The notes under the pieces are model-generated. The model did no database searches, had not been told where the DNA came from, and saw nothing but the letters and a program-made list of their open reading frames with translations. The position numbers and the translations under genes were made by a program. A stretch of 11,328 nt of DNA from Synechococcus sp. PL34863bin_39 (GTDB lineage: Bacteria; Cyanobacteriota; Cyanobacteriia; PCC-6307; Cyanobiaceae), in assembly GCA_011523155.1 (NCBI GenBank), contig WTHL01000335.1, positions 1-11,328 of the forward strand, read 5' to 3'. Within the stretch, counting starts at the first letter, position 1, and each line of letters starts with the position of its first letter. Shown here piece by piece: positions 7,032 through 11,328 of this stretch.

Positions 7032-7646
7032 TCAATCGATATCGAAGTTCCAGCTGCCGAGATAGCCAGCCACGGGCACATCGCCAGGCGCCTGGGCCAG
7101 GGCGTTGAACTGGAACATGCCGCTGTCGCTCGGATTCCAGATGTTCATCACCACGGCATAGGTGTCGCCCGTGGGGATCGGCTGGTCGGGGAAGATCTCG
7201 ATGGCGGTCTGCTTGTCGTTCACCTCGAAGACCGCAGGCAGGGTCTCCTCACACCTGCTGCGGCTGAGCATGCCTCCGAGCTTCATCTTGCAGAGCTTGA
7301 GCTTGGAGGGCTTGATCTTGGCGTTGAAGTAGTCGGGCACCGTGATGGTGAGCTTGAGAATGGCGCTCTTGCGGTCCTTGGCCCGCAGGATGAAGAAGTA
7401 TTCGGCCCGTTCCCGGCGCACGGTGGAGCTCTGCCAGTAGTAGAGCTTTCTGTAATCCCGATCGCTCTCCCAGCGGAACTCCAGCAGCGAAGGGGTGGCC
7501 TGGGCCTGCACCGGAGCCGGACTGAGCAGCTCGGCCAGCGGAGCCGCCCCCAGCAGGCCGGCACCGGCGATGCCCCCCACCAGTGACCCAGCCATCGCCA
7601 GCGAACGGAGGCCACTTCGGTTGTTCAGAAGGTTGCGAGCTGTCAT
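7032..7646 (-). CDS. Exported DUF2808-type protein
   Basis: The 204-residue protein begins with a basic stretch, a hydrophobic segment at about 17-34, and a Pro/Ala-rich run to VQAQA (46-50). This reads as a Sec signal peptide with cleavage near residue 50. The mature part is a beta-rich domain with hydrophobic patches such as YFFILRAKDRKSAILKLTITVPDYF and AIEIFPDQPIPTGDTYAVVM, ending NALAQAPGDVPVAGYLGSWNFDID. This matches my memory of DUF2808, a family found mainly in cyanobacteria with no known activity. C119 and C132 could form a disulfide after export. The start is ATG 7644-7646. No Shine-Dalgarno sequence is visible: the minus strand before the ATG is C/T-rich. The link to DUF2808 is moderately sure; the function is unknown. 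Confidence 0.75.
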   Translation of the reverse strand: MTARNLLNNRSGLRSLAMAGSLVGGIAGAGLLGAAPLAELLSPAPVQAQATPSLLEFRWESDRDYRKLYYWQSSTVRRERAEYFFILRAKDRKSAILKLTITVPDYFNAKIKPSKLKLCKMKLGGMLSRSRCEETLPAVFEVNDKQTAIEIFPDQPIPTGDTYAVVMNIWNPSDSGMFQFNALAQAPGDVPVAGYLGSWNFDID

Positions 7647-7662
7647 GGCGTCAAGGGAGGAG

Positions 7663-7691
7663 GGTCACCGCCTGCGGCATTCGGTGTGACC
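7663..7691. repeat. Inverted repeat upstream of the DUF2808 gene
   Basis: GGTCAC at 7663-7668 is matched by GTGACC at 7686-7691 with 17 bases between, and CG/CG can extend the pairing with a small bulge. It lies 17-45 bases upstream of the DUF2808 ATG, in the 100-base gap after aroH. GGTCACA on the minus strand also recurs at the 3' end of aroH (about 7752-7758). It could be an operator or a weak hairpin. No T-run follows, so a classic terminator is unlikely. Confidence 0.25.
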
Positions 7692-7746
7692 TGATTGTGT
7701 TGGAGGTTGTCCGTGGAACGGTGCCAGGCAGCCGGCCTGCCAGCTG

Positions 7747-8142
7747 TCAGTTGTGACCGGATCGGTCTGGCCGGAGGCGACTGGCCTCGCCCAGGTAGGG
7801 GTGCCACAGAGTCTGGCCGGTTGGCAGCCAGACGTGGGCCAGCAACCGGATGCATCGCTTCAGATCCCCCTGCACGGCCATCTGCTGGCAGTCCAGCAAG
7901 GCCACCTGGTCCCAGCCTGGAAAGCGCCGCGCAATGGCTGCGGGGAAGCAGGCATCGAGATCGGCGGTGACGGAGAACGTGACGGACACAATCCGCTCCG
8001 CCTCCAGCTGATTGCGCTCCACCAGGCAGGTGACGAGGTCGTGAACCGCCGACTCGATGGCCGCCGGTGTGTTCGCGTCGCAGGTGGTGGCACCACGCAG
8101 CCCTTTGAGGGCCATGCCATCGCTGGGAAGGGCTTGGGTCAT
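7747..8142 (-). CDS. aroH: AroH-type monofunctional chorismate mutase
   Basis: Chorismate mutase converts chorismate to prephenate, the branch point toward phenylalanine and tyrosine. The 131-residue protein fits the trimeric AroH (Bacillus subtilis) fold rather than the helical AroQ type. Matches are LKGLRGATT at the N-terminus (R16 = B. subtilis R7), SVTADLDACFPAAIARRFPGW, GDLKRCIRLL (R99 = R90), and the C-terminal tyrosine and LRPD (Y116 = Y108, R124 = R116). By my hand alignment the segment LLDCQQMAV places D84 and Q87 where B. subtilis has C75 and E78, two substrate-contact positions. The start is ATG 8140-8142, overlapping the sppA stop as ATGA; an internal ATG at residue 10 is an alternative. 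The family call is firm; activity is inferred. Confidence 0.9.
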   Translation of the reverse strand: MTQALPSDGMALKGLRGATTCDANTPAAIESAVHDLVTCLVERNQLEAERIVSVTFSVTADLDACFPAAIARRFPGWDQVALLDCQQMAVQGDLKRCIRLLAHVWLPTGQTLWHPYLGEASRLRPDRSGHN

Positions 8143-8948
8143 GGGCGATAGAGCCAGAGAGCCTGACCGCTATGGGAGAGCTCCGTCTCGAGAAGATCAG
8201 CCATGCGCATCACCAGGGATGCTCCAGGAAGACGTCCAAGCAATGATTTCTTGGGTTGCCCCAGGGTGATCGGCTTGCAGTCATCATCCAGCTCAGCGAG
8301 TTCCGCAGCCAGTCTCCGGGCACGGTCCTCATCTCCCAGTTCATCAACCAGGCCCAGGGTCTGGGCCTGGGCACCGCTGAACACCCGTCCATCGGCAAAG
8401 GCACGAACCGCCTCGGTGGTCAGGCCGCGCCCGCTGGCGACGGCTTCCACGAACTGGGCGTAGCTGCTGTCGATCAGGGCCTGGAGCAGCTCCCTCTCCT
8501 CAGGGCTCAGGGCGCGATCCGGCGAGAGGATGTCCTTGAAGGCGCCGCTCTTCACGGTCTCGAAGCGAACCCCGAGCCTCTCCAGGAGCTTGGACAGGTT
8601 GTTGCCCCGGAGAATCACGCCGATGGAGCCTGTGATCGTGCCTGGATTGGAGACGATCTTCTCCGCCGCAACACCGATGTAGACCCCACCGGACGCTGAG
8701 ATGTTGCCGAAGCTGGCGACCACATGGCATCCCTTGTCCCGCAGCCGCATCAGGGCCGCGTGAATCTCCTGGCTGTCGCCCACGGTGCCGCCAGGACTGT
8801 CGATCCGGAGCAGCAGGGCCGGGAATTCCCGCTTCTCCACCTCGCGCAGCGCTTTGAGAACACGCTTGCGTGTGGTCGCCGCGATCGCGCCCTCGATGGT
8901 GATGCGTGCCATCCGTCGCCGGGATTTGCGGCGCCAGGGCCAGCCCAT
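8139..8948 (-). CDS. sppA: Short SppA-type S49 peptidase
   Basis: S49 peptidases degrade leftover signal peptides and some membrane-derived peptides. The 269 residues contain a single protease domain: RIDSPGG at 48-54, the nucleophile S86 in GNISASGGVY, and the general base K138 in KSGAFKD. The 52-residue spacing equals that of the B. subtilis SppA dyad (S147/K199). NPGTITGSIGVI (101-112) is also a family hallmark. No signal peptide or N-terminal membrane helix is present: the protein opens MGWPWRRKSRRRMARITIEG, so it is probably cytosolic or peripherally bound through its basic N-terminus. It is much shorter than the roughly 600-residue tandem-domain SppA of E. coli. The start ATG 8946-8948 has no clear Shine-Dalgarno sequence. 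Its stop overlaps aroH. Confidence 0.92.
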   Translation of the reverse strand: MGWPWRRKSRRRMARITIEGAIAATTRKRVLKALREVEKREFPALLLRIDSPGGTVGDSQEIHAALMRLRDKGCHVVASFGNISASGGVYIGVAAEKIVSNPGTITGSIGVILRGNNLSKLLERLGVRFETVKSGAFKDILSPDRALSPEERELLQALIDSSYAQFVEAVASGRGLTTEAVRAFADGRVFSGAQAQTLGLVDELGDEDRARRLAAELAELDDDCKPITLGQPKKSLLGRLPGASLVMRMADLLETELSHSGQALWLYRP

Positions 8949-8990
8949 GTCGTGTCAGTCGTTCTTGCGCGGATCTTAAAAAGGAGCCTG
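8949..8990. promoter_or_regulatory. Divergent intergenic region between sppA and the EamA gene
   Basis: Only about 42 bases separate the two start codons. The segment contains an A/T stretch (TCTTAAAAA) followed by AAGGAG (8981-8986), the ribosome binding site for the plus-strand gene. It is too short to hold two complete promoters, so promoter elements for one or both directions must reach into the opposite coding sequence. I do not see a convincing -35/-10 pair. Confidence 0.4.
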
Positions 8991-9965
8991 TTGATTGCTG
9001 CCTTGGTGTCCTTTCGGCTCGGGCTGTTGCTGGTGCTCCCCTTCGCTCTCTGGGGAACCGCCATGGCTGCCATGGCTCCTCTGCTGGCCACGGCTGGCCC
9101 CGAGTTCATCGCTGCGCTGCGGCTGCTGCCGGCCGGCGTGGCCTTGCTGCTGGCCTTGCCGCGGTTGAATGCCTCCTGGACGATCGCTCCTCAGGATCGC
9201 GGCTGGTTCCTGGTTTTCACCCTGGTCGATGCCACGGTGTTTCAGTTCTGTCTGGCCCATGGCCTGCGCGACACCGGAGCCGGACTCGGATCGGTGTTGA
9301 TCGATTCGCAGCCTTTGATGGTGGCGCTTCTCGCCCGCGGTCTGTTCGGGGAACTGATCAATCCCGTCGGATGGTTCGGCCTGATGCTGGGTCTGGCCGG
9401 CATCGTCTGTCTCGGCGTGCCCGACAGCCTGCTCAGCCATTGGTGGTTGCTGGGTGATGCCGTTCCGGCCTCAGGTCTCTGGGAAGGCGGAACGGGCTGG
9501 ATGCTTGCCGCGGCGGTTGCGATGGCCCTGGGCACGGTGCTCAGTCGCTACGCCTGCTCCGCCAGCCACCCCGTCACCGTGACCGGATGGCACATGGTGC
9601 TGGGGGGGCTGCCGCTGCTGGCCTGGCACGGCCTTGATCCGACCACGGCATTCCTGCCTGCCTGGTCGGCCGGCGACTGGGTGCTGATGGGATACGCGAG
9701 TCTGTTCGGCAGCGCCCTTGCCTACGGCCTGTTCTTCTGGTTCGCCACCCAGCGGGAGCTCACGGCGTTTTCCTCCCTTGGTTTCCTGACGCCGGTCTTT
9801 GCCCTCGCCTCCGGGGGGCTCTGGCTTGAGGAACGTCTCTCTCCACTGCAGTGGGGAGGCGTTCTTCTGGTCTTGCTGTCGGTGGTGCTGGTGAGTCAGC
9901 GGCGACGCTGCTGGGAACCCAATGCACTCGAAACGCTGGAGTCCGTGGAGGGGACAGGCGCATGA
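8991..9965 (+). CDS. EamA/DMT-family membrane transporter
   Basis: This is a drug/metabolite transporter superfamily protein with two EamA repeats, predicted to have about ten membrane helices; it exports or imports a small metabolite that cannot be named from sequence. Hydrophobic blocks are evenly spread through 324 residues, with typical EamA phrases: LLVLPFALWGTAM, FIAALRLLPAGVALLLALP, the repeat boundary near WMLAAAVAMALGTVLSRY, YASLFGSALAYGLFFWF and LGFLTPVFALASGGLWLEERL. The last is the classic second-repeat ending (LTPVFA...L.E). The start is uncertain. I chose TTG 8991 because AAGGAG lies four bases before it; GTG 9006 is possible, while upstream starts would run back over sppA. The stop overlaps the next gene as ATGA. 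Confidence 0.88.
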   Translation: MIAALVSFRLGLLLVLPFALWGTAMAAMAPLLATAGPEFIAALRLLPAGVALLLALPRLNASWTIAPQDRGWFLVFTLVDATVFQFCLAHGLRDTGAGLGSVLIDSQPLMVALLARGLFGELINPVGWFGLMLGLAGIVCLGVPDSLLSHWWLLGDAVPASGLWEGGTGWMLAAAVAMALGTVLSRYACSASHPVTVTGWHMVLGGLPLLAWHGLDPTTAFLPAWSAGDWVLMGYASLFGSALAYGLFFWFATQRELTAFSSLGFLTPVFALASGGLWLEERLSPLQWGGVLLVLLSVVLVSQRRRCWEPNALETLESVEGTGA

Positions 9966-11059
9966 GTTCTGCTCTCAACCTTGTGCTGGTCAGCACCCCC
10001 ATCGGCTGTCTGGGAAGCGGACGGGGTGGTGGTGTCGAGCTGACGTTGACCTCCGTGATCCGGGGCTTGCTGGGTCGCGGCCACACACTCACCGTCGTGG
10101 CGCCAGAGGGCTCCGTGCTCCCTCTCCGCCACCCACGGCTTCTGCTGGAAACCGTGAGTGGCGTGGATCAACCCAGCTGGCAGCACGCCGACCATGACGC
10201 CGCTGTCCTGATCCCGATGGACGCCCTGCTGCCCAGGCTCTGGGAGACGGCTCTCGCCCTTGAACCCGCCGCCGATGCGGTGATCAATTTCAGCTACGAC
10301 TGGCTGCCGCTCTGGCTCACTCCCCGGGTGCCCCAGCGGCTGTTTCATCTCATCAGCATGGGCTCCGTGGCCGGGGTGATGGACACCCTGATTGCCGATC
10401 TGGCCCGATGGGACCAGCGTCGCCTGGCCTTTCACACCGCAGCGCAGGCCAGTGATTTCACGCTGCAGGCGGCACCGCGGGTGGTGGGGAACGGCTTCAA
10501 CCTGGCCGATTACGCCTTTCAACCCGATGGTGGAGGCCCTCTGGGCTGGGCGGGTCGCATCGCGCCTGAGAAGGGACTTGAGGATGCCGCTGCAGTTGCG
10601 GCAGCCCTGGGCGAGCCGCTCTGGGTCTGGGGTGTGCGGGAAGACGCCGCCTATGCCAGCCGGGTGGAGGCCTCGGTTCCGCCGGGCACGATCCGGTGGC
10701 GGGGGTTCCTGCCGACGGCGGAGCTGCAGCGCGAACTGGGACAGTGCCGGGCCCTGATCAACACCCCGAAATGGAACGAGGCCTACGGCAACGTGGTGGT
10801 GGAGGCCCTGGCCTGCGGTGTGCCGGTCATTGCCTATGACCGGGGCGGTCCCGGAGAGCTGATCCAGCACGGAGACACCGGTCTGCTGGTGCCACCCGAT
10901 GACATCGCCGCGTTGCAGCAGGCCACCCTCGAGGCGGCATCGCTGGATCGCCGCGCCTGTCGCCGCTGGGTGGAGTCGTCCGCCAGCCACGCGGTCTTCG
11001 CCGCGAAGATCGAGTCCTGGATCCGTGACGGCTTGGCGGGGGATGTCAGCATCCCCTGA
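9962..11059 (+). CDS. GT4-family glycosyltransferase, possibly pterin glucosyltransferase
   Basis: This retaining GT-B glycosyltransferase has 365 residues. The N-terminal Rossmann domain opens LVLVSTPIGCLGSGRGGGVE, with the glycine-rich loop at 18-24, followed by HTLTVVAPEGS. The C-terminal nucleotide-sugar domain shows AGRIAPEKG (R199, K204), WRGFL, and the EX7E motif in NEAYGNVVVEAL (E273, E281), followed by GVPVIAYDRGGPGELI and GDTGLLV. These are the standard GT4 donor-binding elements. The N-terminal loop recalls cyanobacterial UDP-glucose:tetrahydrobiopterin glucosyltransferase, so a pterin acceptor is possible, but this rests on memory of the family. A longer frame starts at 9851 inside the transporter gene. 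ATG 9962 is preferred because it gives the ATGA overlap and a normal GT4 N-terminus. It overlaps the next gene by one base. Confidence 0.88.
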   Translation: MSSALNLVLVSTPIGCLGSGRGGGVELTLTSVIRGLLGRGHTLTVVAPEGSVLPLRHPRLLLETVSGVDQPSWQHADHDAAVLIPMDALLPRLWETALALEPAADAVINFSYDWLPLWLTPRVPQRLFHLISMGSVAGVMDTLIADLARWDQRRLAFHTAAQASDFTLQAAPRVVGNGFNLADYAFQPDGGGPLGWAGRIAPEKGLEDAAAVAAALGEPLWVWGVREDAAYASRVEASVPPGTIRWRGFLPTAELQRELGQCRALINTPKWNEAYGNVVVEALACGVPVIAYDRGGPGELIQHGDTGLLVPPDDIAALQQATLEAASLDRRACRRWVESSASHAVFAAKIESWIRDGLAGDVSIP

Positions 11060-11328
11060 TGAGCAGCTCCCCTGAGTTCACCGACCACGCCGCCGCCCGG
11101 CCGTTGACGCCGCGGCAGCGGCGTCGCGCCCTGCTGCTGTTGCTCTCACTCGGGGTGGTGATGTGTTTCTGGCAGCTGGGCAGCAACGGTCTGGTGGATG
11201 AAACCCCGCCGCTGTTCGCCGCCGCCGGCCGTGCCATGGCCCGCACGGGCGACTGGCTCACGCCGAGGGTGAACGGGCTGCCCCGGTATGACAAGCCACC
11301 GCTGGTGTATTGGGTCATGGGCCTGGGG
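11059..11328 (+). CDS. ArnT/PMT-type (GT83-like) membrane glycosyltransferase, N-terminal part
   Basis: The frame from ATG 11059-11061 is open to the window end, giving 90 codons with no stop. After a hydrophilic head (about 1-23) comes the first membrane helix (ALLLLLSLGVVMCFWQLG) and then the hallmark first extracytoplasmic loop: LVDETPPLFAAAGRAMARTG, DWLTPRVNGLPRYDKPPLVYW. The DE pair (an acidic residue expected to be catalytic in this family), GDWLTP and YDKPPLVYW are characteristic of ArnT and related lipid-linked-sugar transferases that glycosylate lipids or proteins on the outer face of the membrane. The full gene would be about 500-600 residues, so the acceptor cannot be judged. The start overlaps the glycosyltransferase stop (TGATG), suggesting co-translation with it. 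Confidence 0.88.
   Translation, partial: MSSSPEFTDHAAARPLTPRQRRRALLLLLSLGVVMCFWQLGSNGLVDETPPLFAAAGRAMARTGDWLTPRVNGLPRYDKPPLVYWVMGLG

Noticed and set aside
7725..7745. GGCAG-GCCGG-CTGCC hairpin after aroH as a terminator
   Set aside because: The stem is only five base pairs and no T-run follows on the minus strand.
9896..10990. 364-codon minus-strand open frame
   Set aside because: It is antisense to the GT4 gene, whose motifs are intact; the translation is rich in Gln, His, Arg and Gly with no motif.

Overview
The window looks like core chromosome of a high-GC cyanobacterium, most likely a marine Synechococcus or Cyanobium-type picocyanobacterium. The evidence is the gene order rpmH - rnpA - PH-domain protein - yidC - DUF177 - Ycf46-type ATPase - serS - rseP - rpsN, together with a DUF2808 exported protein and an AroH chorismate mutase. 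I assign this from recalled gene order and protein character, not from a search. I see no tRNA or rRNA gene, CRISPR array, transposase, integrase or phage gene.

Positions 1-8948 are a single run of minus-strand genes with short gaps (about 110 bases at most) and several 4-base stop/start overlaps. In order of transcription (right to left) they are: a short SppA-type S49 peptidase, AroH chorismate mutase, a DUF2808 exported protein, ribosomal protein L34 (rpmH), RNase P protein (rnpA), a one-helix PH-domain membrane protein, the YidC/Oxa1 insertase, a DUF177/YceD protein, a Ycf46-like AAA+ ATPase, a 53-residue two-helix membrane protein read here directly from the bases, seryl-tRNA synthetase, the RseP/S2P site-2 protease, and the first codons of ribosomal protein S14 at the window edge. 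The theme is ribosome and tRNA function, membrane protein insertion and membrane proteolysis.

From about 8991 the plus strand carries a divergent set of three genes with overlapping ends: an EamA/DMT-family transporter, a GT4 glycosyltransferase resembling pterin glucosyltransferases, and the start of an ArnT/PMT-type (GT83-like) membrane glycosyltransferase cut by the window end. The two directions are separated by only about 42 bases.

Most of the window is ordinary housekeeping sequence. The points most worth checking are: no usable start codon at the expected N-terminus of rseP, which suggests a one-base indel or an unusual start; a large lumenal or periplasmic insert with a Big2-like segment in YidC; apparent replacement of two AroH active-site residues; the 53-residue membrane protein between serS and the ATPase gene; and a PH-domain protein in the rnpA-yidC slot that often holds yidD.
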